DNA from: Ampullaceana balthica
Taxonomy: Eukaryota > Mollusca > Gastropoda > Lymnaeidae
Assembly (NCBI GenBank): GCA_944989445.1
Contig: CALYLW010001199.1
Span: 161,484 to 225,483, forward strand
Length of the DNA: 64,000 bases
Direction of reading: 5' to 3'
Made by a program: the position numbers and the translations under genes. How positions within the stretch are numbered: position 1 is the stretch's first letter; the number at the start of each line of letters is the position of its first letter. A model generated the notes under the pieces. It ran no database searches. It was given only the letters and a program-made list of their open reading frames with translations, and was not told the DNA's origin. Of the stretch, positions 1-25,600 are shown piece by piece.

Positions 1-12378
<12,378 letters not shown>

Positions 12379-12427
12379 GTTCACTGTAGCTTGGTCAGTG
12401 TAAATTGTGTGGCCTTCGGCATGTTGT

Positions 12428-12434
12428 GTTTATA
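12428..12434 (-). promoter_or_regulatory. Putative TATA box of the protease gene
   Basis: The minus strand reads TATAAAC about 50 bases upstream of the ATG, which would place transcription start 20-25 bases before the coding sequence. A strong TATA box and a short leader are common for abundant secreted enzymes. Assigned by position and sequence only. Confidence 0.5.
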
Positions 12435-12689
12435 AGTCTTTTAAAAAAATCTACATTTTTTTATAATATAAAAAAGGCACACAAAAAAAGAAGCAACAAA
12501 ACAACAAGCAAACCACAATCACAACAAAATAAAACAAAGAATCTAATTATCCGTTATCAAATTGAGCAGAGATAAGTTCTTTTACGACTTGGCTGGAACA
12601 ACATGCATTCCTTAATTAGATTAAGCTCGCTGTGAAGTGTTCCCATTACGCTTTAAAAAAACAAAATTATTGTTTGTGTCATTTCCTAA

Positions 12690-13305
12690 GGTTCAAAGAT
12701 CTTGGAGAACTGTTACTTTTACCTTTGGTGTCGTATTCGAATGGTTGCCCTGAAGACCTCTGCGATTTCTGGGTCTTTCAGTTTGCCAAGGTCAAAGCGT
12801 AATCGTGAATTGCCTTGTTTTGCTATCTTTTTCAGGTGGAGATGGAAAGCCATCAGCACCAGATTATGGTCACTGCCGATATCTGCTCCAGGGAAACTTC
12901 TAGTTTTAGCTGTTTTAATGCATGATTTGAATCGTTTTTTGACCAGTATGTAATCTATCTGGCTACTATGTTCCCCATCGGGACTGTACCAAGTCCATCT
13001 TCTGGGTTTTTTATGTTGGCCAATTGTGTTGGCTAGCAGGAGGTTGTTATATCTTGCAAATTCCAGGAGTCGTAGCCCTCTATCATTGATCAGGTCATTG
13101 CAAGAGCGTCCGCAAGTATCTGCCCAGTTGGTACATACATCTACACCTATCTTCGCGTTCCAGTCTCCTTGGACGACGATAATGTCTTTCCCTGGTGTTT
13201 AATCCACGATGTCCTGTACTTGGTCATAGAAGGCCTCTACTTCTCTGTCATCGTTGCTGGTTGTAGGAGCATATATCTGTACAAGCGCAGTACCCGTGCT
13301 ACGCT
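12690..13305 (-). pseudogene. RTE/CFDP2-type LINE: second half of APE endonuclease
   Basis: The minus strand reads YAPTTSNDDREVEAFYDQ, then VVQGDWNAKIGVD, then SSQIDYILVKKRF and GADIGSDHNLVL. These are the catalytic motifs of apurinic-like endonucleases (GDWN, and SDH near the end). At least one in-frame stop, after DIVD, shows decay. It continues the fragment at 15859-16620 after an intervening block of about 2.5 kb. Confidence 0.8.
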
Positions 13306-15858
13306 ACGAGATCGGCATAATAAAAATATCAATACTTTCATATATATATATTACCCAGGTTCAGTGATGATATTGATATTAATGACTGCCACTACCAATG
13401 AAAAGTAAACCTTTAAAAGTTCACAAAGGTGCCCCTCTATACATAAAAATAATAGTGCCGAAAATTAGCCTCAATCTTAACCCAGTGCATAAATTTCATC
13501 TTGTTTACATCGTTTCCTTTTCACACAAAAACTCAAACAATGAGGTCATGTCATATAATATTTTACTGCGAGAATCACAACACGCTCTGTTAATCTCGAA
13601 ACCAAAATGATTATGATTTTATTATTACACGCTTTTATTTAAGTCACACTGTTTGTATGTTGTATCCATCCTTCCTTCAAATCTTGTAACGTAAAATTAA
13701 ACCACTTCTGATGGTCCAAGAGATCTCAAAATTTTACCACATATAGATCGTGGATGACAATTCATTGTATCAAAATTTCAGATCGATCGAATGTACTGTA
13801 ATTAAATTAATGCACTTTTAGTTTTTAGTTTTTTTACCACGTTTTTATTAACTCGCTTTCGTTGGGCATTGTTTGCTTGTTTGTTGGATTGTCCAAGATT
13901 TTTTCAAATCTGCCAATGTAAAATTGAACCACTTCTGATTATCCTAGAGATCTGAAAATTTTACCACAGATAGATCTTGGATGACAATGCATTGTAGCAA
14001 AATTTCAGATCGATCAAATTTACCGTTATTAAATTATTGAACTTTAAAATTTATCTATAGTATATATAAAAGCATCTGTACCGTCGGCTTTTGTTGACAT
14101 CCGTGAGTTCGCCCCGTGACCACATCACAATGTTTTTAAAACGTTGGGCGGGCGCTTGTGAGGTGTTTGGTAAAATAAATAGAGGTAAAAAAATATTTTT
14201 AAAAACCAGGTTGTTATAAGTGGACTAAAAAGAATAAAATAAATAGAAGTTAAAAAAAAGATTTTTAAAAACCACGTTTTTAGAAGCGGACTAAAAAGAA
14301 GAAAATAATTTAAAACTTATTAGTTCAAGTACTTCGATTTAATATGACTAAAAACGTGGGGTGGGTGTTTGGTATAAAAATTAAAGATTTCTAATTTAGA
14401 AGGCAAAAGAGAGATCTATAACTGAGAGAATGAGTGAACCGCATATGTTAAACCTCATAAGCGCCCGCCCCACGTTTTAGTCATATTAAATCGAAGTACT
14501 TGAACTAATAAGTTTTAAATTATTTTCTTCTTTTTAGTCCGCTTCTAAAAACGTGGTTTTTACAAATATTTTTTTTAACTTCTATTTATTGTCTATATAA
14601 AATATTATCACTCGCGTCAATGAACCATGCCTCAATTCGCCCTAGAGGGATACAATTAATCTCAATGTGTTCACGTCAGATGTGGGTGGTAAAGAGTTTT
14701 TATTATAACTTTGTAAATTACCATCAATATTAAGTCTTGCTGGCCGAAATATAAGCGTGATCGATTGCCGACATGGGGGTACGAGGGTTCAATTTTCAGT
14801 TAGGGAAAATGTTTGTTTTTTTGTATTATACATACATTTGTAATGAATAATCTTTCTTTTTACCACTATCAGATTTAAGTTATTGACAATGAATTTTCAC
14901 TAATTAAATTGAATTGATAAGGTCGAAAAATGAATTTTTAAAAAAGTTGATACTAAAAAGTAGAAAATAAAATAATGTAAAAAATCTTTTTTTTAAAAAG
15001 GACACGCTTTTATTTACATAAAGAAAATGCACTAAAAAGAAGAAAATAAAATTTTTCTATGAAAACAGGTGAAATTGGTGAACCTATCACCTATCTACTG
15101 CACATAAAAGCGTGGGGCGCTCATCACAACTCTCTATCGTGTACAAGGCTGCGAAACATAAAAACAAATGTGTATGAATATTAATAAACAGTAAAAGTTT
15201 CCACAACTTTGATCATTTAAATGCTACTATCACATTAATTAGAAATACTTTTTTATATGTAAGAGAATAGTTGCAATGAGAAATGATTTGTGATGGGCGC
15301 CCATATTACGTCTATATTTAAAATTTTTTAAAAATTTAAAAAAAAATAATAATAATTTAAAAAAATCAAGAGTTACCGGACATAGCGGTGACAGACGCGC
15401 TTAGGCGCAATATAAATAGGGACTAGCGTATCACCCGTCAAAAATCACGGAAGTTTTCAGTTGAAATCTATTTATTTTGAAAAAATGCACTTTTTTTATG
15501 GCGCCTACGGCACCGACCTTTTTCAAAAGCCCAACTAACTTGTCCTTGTTTGATAAATACGAAATATTAAAACTTTCTGAAATGTACACAAAGTATTTTA
15601 TAATAGGGGTTGCAAGGCACCTACGGCGCCCCTTTTATTTTTTGATTTTATAATTAACCATCATCAAATCCTCTTTTTACATTGTTTCCTTTTCCAAAAT
15701 TAAAATATGAGCTAAAACAATGAAGTCATATAATATTTTTTTACGGCGAATCTTTAATTTGAATACCTTTTGATGCATTGGTGCAGTAATTTGGTGCGCT
15801 GCTTTCTAAAATTAATAGCGTCACGGACAGACACTACAGACGTGACAGAGATTGCTAA
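13306..15858. mobile_element. Helitron-like / unclassified insertion splitting the LINE endonuclease
   Basis: The LINE reading breaks at the motif NITIIN on one side and resumes at QIYAPTTS on the other. The insert contains two tandem-like blocks (13620-13830, 13850-14050) sharing ATTTCAGATCGATC, a possible Helitron 5' start near 14055 (TATATAAAAGC), a fold-back (14239-14590), and a 15590-15760 block shared with 19795-20030. No transposase or Rep/helicase frame was found. Confidence 0.5.
14239..14590. repeat. Long inverted repeat (fold-back), arms about 128 bases
   Basis: The left arm 14239-14366 and right arm 14462-14590 are near-perfect reverse complements; both carry AAGCGGACTAAAAAGAAG and AGTTCAAGTACTTCGATTT or their complements. 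The loop is about 95 bases. A related left-arm sequence occurs at 14190-14240 and 58135-58195. Confidence 0.9.
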
Positions 15859-16620
15859 TTATGTATATTGATAATTGTGATATTGAAGGGTGTGGCTTTC
15901 AGCCGAATGGTAATGATGCGGCTGGCTGGAGACAGGACGACACCATATGACAGAGTTTACTATATTTTTATGGCTGCGGAATCCAACTCCATGCTCATGT
16001 CTGTCCTCCCTGCCGCTGAAGTAGATCTTGTGTCCCTCCTCTGTTGGGACTTCATAAAAGCTTTTCCATCGGGTCTCGCATAGTCCGATGACATTCCATT
16101 GATATTGCTCCATTTCATGCGTCGATTCTTTCACTTTCCCTGTAGCATGTAGGGTTCTTACATTCCATGTGCCAATAATTATGTCGTCTCTTCTATTAAG
16201 ATTGAATGGGGGTGTTGGTTGTGGTGGACCAGTAATACACTTTTCGTCCCCACCCTGGTGTGCAGTGGTAGAGGCGGCCCTTGTTAACTCGGGCGACGAC
16301 CGAGCCGGTATGTGCTGAGTTAGTATTACAGTCATGTGGTATGTCTAGGGAAGGAAATGCTTGGCGGCGCCCATCCCTCTCCAAGCTTGACCACAGCCGG
16401 TTTCCTCCTTATCGGTGGTCCGCCTTGATCACGGACACGTAGCTGTTGAGTTCGCATTTGATCTCGTCCGCCCTGGCCGGTGCTTCAACTTGGAAGTCAT
16501 ACGCCCAGTGGTGCCGTATCAACACCATCCCCTCACGTGGTTTAGCCGGTCAGCTGAGACCGTTGCCGGGGTGTAGCGCTGGGAGCTAAACGTGAGAGTT
16601 TTGAGAAATGGGTGAGGACC
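15859..16620 (-). pseudogene. RTE/CFDP2-type LINE: 5' region and first half of endonuclease
   Basis: The minus strand reads GTWNVRTLHATGK, EMEQYQWNVIGLCETRW, GHKIYFSGRED and HGVGF. This is the N-terminal half of the APE endonuclease, including the catalytic Asn and Glu (ETRW). About 270 bases upstream resemble the element's 5' leader. It lies head-to-head with the plus-strand 3' fragment at 16640-17436. Confidence 0.85.
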
Positions 16621-16639
16621 AGTGAGCTTGACCACCCGA

Positions 16640-17436
16640 GGGTGCAGCTGTCAAAGCGTTAAAGGTACTACCTCTGCCCAGAGCCCTCTACAACCCCTGC
16701 CTAGCTGGCAGCTAGGACGAACTAAAAGAATTCCTTGCAAAACTAGAGAAAACAGCAAAGACGTATGGCATGGAAATCAATGCAGAAAAGACCAAGGTCA
16801 TGGCAAATAGAAAATTCACAAATGAAATTAGGATAAACGGGCAAAAACTCCCTTTAAATATCTAGGAGTCATAATATCCGACGAAGGCTCAAAGCCAGAA
16901 ATTCTTGCCAGATTTGCCCAAACAATGGCAGCACTGAGCAAACTAAAACACATCTGGCAAAGCAAGAAACTCTCCCTGAGATCAAAGATCCGACTAATGC
17001 GCGCTCTGGCGATGTCGGTCTTCTTGTATCGTTGTGAGGCTTGGGCGCTCACTGCAAACCTCAATGCGCTAGAGATGAGATGTTTCTGAAAGATACTGAA
17101 CATCTCCTACACAAAGCACATCACAAACGAAGCGGTCCGCAACAAAATAAGTGCTGTCATCGGTCCCTACGAGGACCTTCTCACCTCAATCAAGAAGAGG
17201 AAACTACGATGGTACGGACACGTGACAAGAACTGGAGGTCTCGCAAAGACTGTAATGCAAGGCACAGTCCAGGTAGGAAGGAAAAGAGGCAGACAAAGGA
17301 AGAGATGGGAAGACGAAATCAAAGAGTGGACGGCCTGTCATTCAGCGGACCGGGACAAATGGCGTGAGATAATGAGCAGTTCACGATGGTGCCCCAACTA
17401 CCCAATGACGCGTTAAGGGATAGTTCAAGTTCAAGT
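16640..17436 (+). pseudogene. LINE 3' part: end of reverse transcriptase with GTTCAA tail
   Basis: Joined frames read EFLAKLEKTAKTYGMEINAE, KTKVMANRKF, YLGVIISDEGSKPEI, then RKLRWYGHV and DKWREIMSSSRW, ending in a stop at 17416. This matches the thumb/C-terminus of RTE/CFDP2 reverse transcriptases. Frameshifts near 16845 and a stop near 17088 (RCF) mark it as dead. The 3' end is an AGTTCAAGTTCAAG tail. Confidence 0.85.
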
Positions 17437-19222
17437 CGTATTCGAATACAAAAATCTTTATATAATTTAAGTAAAGTAGCTGTATATGAATTTTAAGTAC
17501 AAGACCGTATGTTTTTGCATACCTTTTTAAAATGCTTACATACTTAAAACAGCATAAAAATAATAAAAATTATAGGAAATATGTTTTTACAAGGAAACTT
17601 AAATGAAAATACATTTGTGGTATTTTTAAGAAATCTCCTTTAAAGTAAATTTAAAATCAGTAAAATTTACTTGTCTGAAAATTTTGAAATTGTTTATATA
17701 ATAAATGTATTTAAAAAATCCATATTGATATTGGATCCATGTAGTAATTGTAGCACACAAAAAACAACATTTTAAGTTGTTCATTCGACTTGTCCAAATA
17801 AATTCAAAATGCTTACATCTTTTTCACTACCTAATGACTTAAATGGGTAAATAATAATAATAACAGAACTCATTCATAATTTTCACAAAAATGTTTCTTT
17901 TTTTTATTCCCTTCATGTAAACATGATTAATATCAGCTGGAAAGAAAAACTAAATAAAATTCTTGTAATTCTAGTTGACATTAGAAATCATCAATATGAA
18001 CGTTATACATAATAAGCAGTATTGTAAAGTAATTATTGAAAATATATTTAATATCTTTTTCAGCCATACAGTTGTTTTTTTTTGGAAAAAAATAAATTTA
18101 AAAAAAGTATTATAAATTTACAAAATTGATCGATCAGAAAAAAAAATAATTATAAAAAGAAGGCAAAAAAGGATTAAAAAAAAATAATGAAGAAAAATAG
18201 ACTTGAGCTTGTGCTCAACCCTCTTGGCAGTTTGAAAACAGATTTTAATTTAATAAATTAATAAGCTCATAAATCCTGATTCTATAAATATTTCTCTGTT
18301 TTAGTAAATTAGTTAAGTTAGTGAGAGAATAATAATTTTTAAAAATCTAAAATACTTTAAACATTTGTATATAAGAATTACAATTTTTAAAAATTGAGTT
18401 AAAAAATAAGTCGTTTCTGGGTGGAAATAAAAATTTTACAAATAAAAATGATATAATAATATTATTTTAAAAAATTCATTTATAAGATAATATGAATAAT
18501 TGAGAATGAGTTAGTTCAAGGCACTACTATAAGTGATCCATGCAGTGAATATATGACTAGAAAGTTATAGTGTACACATTGCAGTAGCTATAGCATGTCT
18601 ATTGCGGATTAAGGGGAGGTGCTGATTGGGATAAAGCCAGGGGCCCTCAATGATTTAAGTGCCCCAAACTTATTATATTGTATAATAAAGGTGGCTGCAC
18701 CAGGCCTCAGGTGGAAATTGCAGCCAGGGGCCCCGTGCAATATTGATCCGCCCCTGTAACATGTAAGATTACAATATATCACTGCTGAAAGCTATTAACA
18801 ACTTTTAAATATTAACTAATAATTCATATATGGCCATTTTCATTTCAGTTTAAATTAACATAAATACTACCTACAATTCATGACATACATCTGCAGAATA
18901 TATTCTATTTTAATGAGCTGAGTTAAAGATAATATTATATTTGTTAGCAATTTTCCAATTTCAAATTCATTTTCCTGATTTACAGAATAATGAGAATTCT
19001 CACACTTTTACTAGTTTAATATTTGAAAAATTATTTACAAAGTGAAGTTATAGTCTCAACTCTCATTCAAATAATTGTACAATGTCATATTTTAAGGAAT
19101 TATAAAACTTAACAGGCTATATATTTTTTTTCTCCAATTTTAATCAATTGACCTTGTATTTTGTTGAAATTGGAAATGAAAATATTGAACATTGTAAACA
19201 GCAAAGAAAATTGTGATGTTAT
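17437..19222. other. AT-rich intergenic stretch downstream of nidogen
   Basis: No gene recognised. At 18600-18765 a block with GGGGCCCTCAATGATTTAAG and GCAGCCAGGGGCCCCGTGC, bounded by GCGGATTAAGGGGAGG and GATCCGCCCCTG, may be a small MITE. The remainder is low-complexity A/T. Confidence 0.5.
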
Positions 19223-19228
19223 TTTATT
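19223..19228 (-). terminator. Possible nidogen polyadenylation signal
   Basis: AATAAA on the minus strand about 345 bases past the stop codon, the first canonical hexamer found downstream. This is positional evidence only. Confidence 0.3.
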
Positions 19229-19570
19229 TAAAAAGATTATTTACTTTAATGTGGTTCTTCTGTAATATTCATTGATAAGCGTATTATTATATACAAAATA
19301 AGAAATACTGAATGGTTATTTAAAAATATTTAAAATGCTAATTAACCAACACTCCCTTTTGTTTTGTTTAAAAGTACAGTTACATTTTTTAAATCTCATC
19401 CGCAATCAACATTCATAGAATTCATGCATCCTTATATAACACATTTAAAAATACTTATCATAAATTTGGCTAAGAATGATCTATAATGTTCTATTGAAAA
19501 CATAAAACATTTTTAATATACTATATTATACATTCATAATAGAGCAATTGTATTTCTTTCTACTGTAAAA

Positions 19571-19689
19571 CTATTGCTGACACAATCTTGGGTCCATGCC
19601 ATCAGGACAAGCACATGTCCGCCCTCTGTTTTGAGAGGCCAGACAAAGGAACTTGCAGCCACCATCATTTAATCCACACGAATTTCTTA
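19571..19689 (-). CDS. NID: Nidogen last exon: C-terminal EGF and stop
   Basis: [20 protein letters not shown], then [15 protein letters not shown] and TAG. The NGGCxxLCL pattern is the EGF that caps YWTD propellers. The stop is at 19571-19573. Confidence 0.95.
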
Positions 19690-22600
19690 CTGGAAGTTAA
19701 AAATAGTAAAAATTATAAATAATTTATCTTATTCAAACAATGAAAATGATACCCTATAAACAGTAAGCAAATTATTAAAAACAATATCTAAATACTAGGG
19801 GTTGTAGGGCGCCTAGGGTGCCCACTTTTTGTTTGTTTGTCAAAAGCCCAAGTAACTTATCCTTGTTTGAAAAATACGAAATATTAAATTTCCTGAAATG
19901 TACACAAAGTATTTTATAACTATAAATCCTCAAATCCTCATTTTACATCGCTCTCTTTTCCAAAATTAAAATATAAGCTAAAACAATGACGTCATATAAT
20001 TTTTTTTTACGGCGGGAATATTTTAATTTATAATTATTTTGCAAACCTCCTGATGCGCAAATTGTATATATATTTAAATATAAGCTCAAAAAATGACGTC
20101 ATAGCCTTACGGATACATACTCCAACCAACCTTGGGCTATTATATTGTTTATAATATGCAACAAATAAAAAATTAATAATACTAAATAAATTGAAGTTCA
20201 GCATACCTCTAGGACACTGGTCTTTGACAGCAGTTATGCCATACAAACGACCATGTCCTCCAATGGCTTGTTTCAGTGGCTCATTCACCTCCCCACCTCT
20301 CTGATTAATGTTAGGGATATCTGTCCTAGAAACACATAAGGTATTCAGTATTCATACATTATTTGAAAGCCAACAAAAGGGGAAAAAAATCAGAAAATGT
20401 TTTTATTCGAAAGTTGAAACCATTTAGCAACAGATTCCTAGAGAATAAAGGTAAATAAATAAAGATGTGCCTGAGTTTTTTCCTTCATCATTGTATTAAA
20501 AATCCAGCTTCCATCAGGAGGGTAGCCTACATCTTACCACTGCCTCAGACAATCAAAAAGCCATTTCCAGAGATTGTTGAAAAAATGTAAATATGCCACC
20601 TGAGATGTTTATCAAGAGGTAATGGTGTGTATGTGTTGTGAAATAGCTCAGTGTCAAATCTCCAATGATCAGGAGTTTTGAGGACTGATGGAAGGGAGGA
20701 GACTGCCAAATTTATGGAAACAAAATCATATTTATACGTCTAAATTTCTAATTAAAATATGGAAATTTAGAATTTAACAAAAGGCTCACAAAAATATTAA
20801 TAAAGGGCCGTCCATAAAGTATTTCACGCTTTTTTTGACCATTTTGACCACCTCACCCCTGTCACAAATCTCAGACCACCCCTCCCCCCCAAAGTACGTC
20901 ACGCTTTCGAACAAAAATGTTGTTTTTTATTAACAAAATAATAAAAATTTAATATAAAACACCGTGACGTCACACTTGGCCAGACCCCCCCTCCCCCTGT
21001 CACACTTTCTTAAAACCCCTCCCCCCACTGGAGCGTGACGTACTTTATGGACGGCCCCTAAAAAAAAATATTTAGATAATAACAATTTTCATTTTAATAT
21101 AACTATTACATTCAATAATTCTGCATACTTTTATTTTAAAATATGCCAAATAATTATGGAGTAGGCATATTTTAAATATTGATACAGCAAAATTGACATA
21201 CCTCTGCCAGTCACTCCAGTAGATAATGTTGTTTAAGACTGTTATATCAAAGGGGTATGTAGCTTTTGCGTTGACCACACGTCGTCCAGCTCCATCTGAT
21301 CGGATACACTCTATGCTCTGTGTACCTGAAGTTTAAAAGAATTAATTAGGGTGGACAAAATATTTTGCTAGCTGTGTTTTCCAAAGCAATCATTTGTTAT
21401 AAAAGGAAAAGGACACAAAATTGTTTCACATGAAAAATGAATAGAAGGAAAAATTGTTGTTGTACAAGGTTTTGTTATCAATAAAGTAAAAGGATACCCT
21501 AAAATATAAGTAATGTAAGTCATGTCTCTGATTTATGATTTTTTTCTTACAAAATTTCAGTCTTTTTGTTCAATACTTATCATTATATTTTTAAGTGCAG
21601 TACATATGGAAGATATACATTAGGCAATACAGATTATATAGGGGAGAGAATAAAGAATTTTATAATTGAATTATATTTTCCTCAAATTATGCTCAATAAA
21701 TGAAAATTCATTAACTGAAATGAAAAAAAGTTAGATACGATTAAATTAAAAACAAATCAGTTGAAAAATATGTATTTTACATTTTGGCTTTCAATTAAAC
21801 AGAGTAAAATAAGTATAGTTTCAGGATAAATCTAGTTTGGCTTTCAATTGAATAGAGTAAAATAAGTATAAGTACAGGATAAATCTAGTTTGGCTTTCAA
21901 TTAAATAGAGTAAAATAGGTATAGTTACAGTATAAATCTAGTTTGGCTTTCAACTAAATAGAGTAAAATAAGTATAGTTACAGGATAAATCTAGTTTGCT
22001 TATATTAACTACTTTAACAAATTTTAGGAATCTTATCTTATCTTATCTTATCTGTTAAAGACGTTCCTTCTATACAGAAGATTATTGCGTCCGACGCTTA
22101 TCTATGGTTTTTGTGTTGATAAAGTGTTTACGGGAAGAATGAAAATTTGTATGTGTTTGTTCTTGCATACGGAATAAGAGAGGTGTTTTTATCCTTATGT
22201 CTATCTGAGGGTTGTATTAAGTTATCTTTGTGTTGTATTTCTAAATTAGAATTAATTGCTTAATTTATGATTACTACTTAACTCTTGGTTCTTCTATCCT
22301 CTAGTGTTTCAAGGTTTAAGGATTTAAGTAATGGTGTTATTCTTGTCAGTTTTGAATATTCTCTGAATGGTTTGCAAAATACCTGCATCTCCCCAACACA
22401 AGGTCTGGGAGAATGGATCAAAGGAAAGACCATTGGGAAGCTGAAGACCTTCAGAGACCAGGACTTTTCTATCTGTTCCATCCATATTGATACGTTCAAT
22501 CTGAGGTCTATTTCTATTCCAGTCTGTCCAATATATAACACTAAATAATAAAAAAAGAAATTATGGAATCATTAAAGAAAATCTTGAAAGCCAAATAAGT

Positions 22601-25600
22601 AAAAAATTGGTGTTATAGTTATCTTATCTTATCTGTTTACAGACGCTCCTTCTATACTGAAGATTATTGCGTCCTACGCTTATCTATGGTTTGTGTTTAG
22701 TCCTGCATTTTTATTAGAGATTTAAATGTTGATAAAGTGTTGGTTTTCCTGGATTCTTCAGGCAACCCATTCCACGCCCGAATCCCGGACAAGAAGAAGG
22801 AAAACTTGTATGTGTTTGTTCTTGCATACGGAATAAAGTTATTTTTATAGCTACAAATTTCCAGTTTTGAAAATTATGAATGACTCAAAATATATCAAAT
22901 AAATTGAAATCAAGTAAACATAAGAGCATTTCATGTTTGAAATCACTCAATATTGTTCAATAGTCTTTGAGTTCCCATGAAAAATATTAATTACTAGGGG
23001 CAAGCACCCGGCTTTTTCCCGGATTTAACAACAACAGCAACAAAAACAACAAAAATAAAACAACAACAAAAACAAAACAACAACTACAACAACAAAACAA
23101 CAATAGCAACAACAACAGCAAACAACAACAAAGCAACAACAACATGAAGGACATTGTCGTCGCAGGGCAAGGGATGTGGACAACAACAACAGCAAAAACA
23201 ACACAAAAACAGCAACAACAACAAAAACAACAACTACAACTACAGCAACAACAACAAAGCAACAACAACAAAACAACAACTACAACAACAAAGCAACAAA
23301 AACAAAACATTTATTTTATGGCGATAGTCGCCTTCTTGTTAATCTCGACACCAAAATGTTTATTATTTTGCGTCATTATTTTACGTCTTAATTTTCAATT
23401 CAATAATTTTTATTTTATATAGTTCATATAAGGAAAAACTACATTTTGGGCCCCCGGCCCCCAGTATCTTATATATATGGAACGAAACCTGTTTAATAAC
23501 CTTTCCGGTATAATTTTATGTACGTGTACCAAATTTCACGTTATTTGGTTGTCTGGATCTTGAGTTATTAGGGAACAGACAGACAGACAGACAACAAATG
23601 CGTCTTATATGTATAGAGATTTGTTTTTTAAAAAAAATTTCTAGAGAATATTTGTGAGAGGACTCCATAAGTGCCCCACTAAAAGTTTAAAATTGATCAA
23701 GGGAAACGTACCCCCTGTTGATGTCTAGTGCGATGGCCCTGGGATTGACCATGTCAGTGCTGACCAAAGTCTTTAGATGAGTGCCATCGAGCCTGGTTAC
23801 CTGAAGTGTGTCTAACTCTGAGTCTGTGAAAAACAGATTTCTGGCAGAAAAGTCAACAGCTATACCTTCAGGAGATTTGAGACCTGGAATACGGGCGCCA
23901 TAACGTTAACTTAGCATTTCTACATAGTTTATTGCTTCTTTAAAACTAAAAACAGTTGGCAAAATTAATCATTCATGTTTTTGTGCCAAAGATTAATCTT
24001 TCTAATAAATATTATACAAAAACTGAAAAGTTTTCCCTGAAATTTTAGCACTAAAGTATCCAACTATCCTGTTAGTAACTGTTAGCCTTATTCAAAAATA
24101 TTTTTAAAAATACTGACCACTGACTATTACTTCTACATCTGACCCATTCAACTTAGACCTTCTGATTAAGCCCATCGATGCGTCAGTCCAGTACAAGTAG
24201 CCATCCTGGCAATCAGTGTCAACTCCAACAGCCAGCATGTCTGAAAGGTAAAGTGTTTGTGTTTGTAAGCATGACATTAAAGGTAAAGTGTTTGTGTTTG
24301 TAAGCATGACGTTAAAGGTAAAGTATTTGTGTTTGTAAGCATGACATTAAGGTAAAGTGTTTGTGTTTGTAAGCATGATGTTAAAGGTAAAGTATTTGTG
24401 TGTCTAAGCATGACATTAAAGGTAAAGTATTTGTGTTTGTAAGCATGACGTTAAAGGTAAAGTATTTGTGTTTGTAAGCATGACATTAAAGGTAAAGTAT
24501 TTGTGTGTCTAAGCATGATGTTAAAGGTAAAGTATTTGTGTTTCTAAGCATGACATTAAAGGTAAAGTATTTGTGTGTCTAAGCATGACATTAAAGGTAA
24601 AGTATTTGTGTTTGTAAGCATGACGTTAAAGGTAAAGTATTTGTGTTTGTAAGCATGACATTAAAGGTAAAGTGTTTGTGTTTGTAAGCATGATGTTAAA
24701 GGTAAAGTGTTTGTGTTTGTAAGCATGATGTTAAAGGTAAAGTGTTTGTGTTTCTAAGCATGATGTTAAAGGTAAAGTATTTGTGTTTCTAAGCATGACA
24801 TAAAAGGTAAAGTATTTGTGTGTCTAAGCATGACGTTAAAGGTAAAGTGTTTGTGTTTGTAAGCATGATGTTAAAGGTAAAGAGTTTGTGTGTCTAAGCA
24901 TGACATTAAAGGTAAAGTGTTTGTGTTTCTAAGCATGACATAAAAGGTAAAGTATTTGTGTGTCTAAGCATGACGTTAAAGGTAAAGTGTTTGTGTTTGT
25001 AAGCATGATGTTAAAGGTAAAGAGTTTGTGTGTCTAAGCATGATGTTAAAGGTAAAGTATTTGTGTTTCTAAGCATGACATTAAAGGTAAAGTGTTTGTG
25101 TTTCTAAGCATGATGTTAAAGGTAAAGTATTTGTGTTTCTAAGCATGATGTTAAAGTAGACTAGGCTTTAAGATAATTTTGGCAGAGACCTAAAATAAGT
25201 GGCCACAAGTCAAAATTATAATATTTATTTTATTTAAATTACACACATTTTTTAATTATCATAATAAACAATATAAAATCAAACTACAAAACAAGCCTTA
25301 AAATTGTTTATTTAAAAAATGTAAGAGATATTTTTAAAAATTAAGTATATTTCTATGAGTTACTTTAGATTTGTCTAATTAAAAATTCAATCCACAGAAG
25401 CTAAAAGTGTTGTAGTAGGCTTACATAGTTTTAATGTCTAAAAACATTAACTATTGCTTTGATTTGCTTCACTCTGTTTTATACTTTTTATATGATTCTT
25501 ATCATGGGTATGATTCAGTTTAAAGAAAAACATTGATAGTTTAAAGGAAAGCTAATGGTCACAGAAAGAAAGCCCTACCTCTTATGTAGATCAGTTGTTG

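Noticed and set aside
22987..23422. Val/Cys-rich or Gln/Thr-rich proteins
   Set aside because: AAC trinucleotide repeat inside a Helitron-like element.
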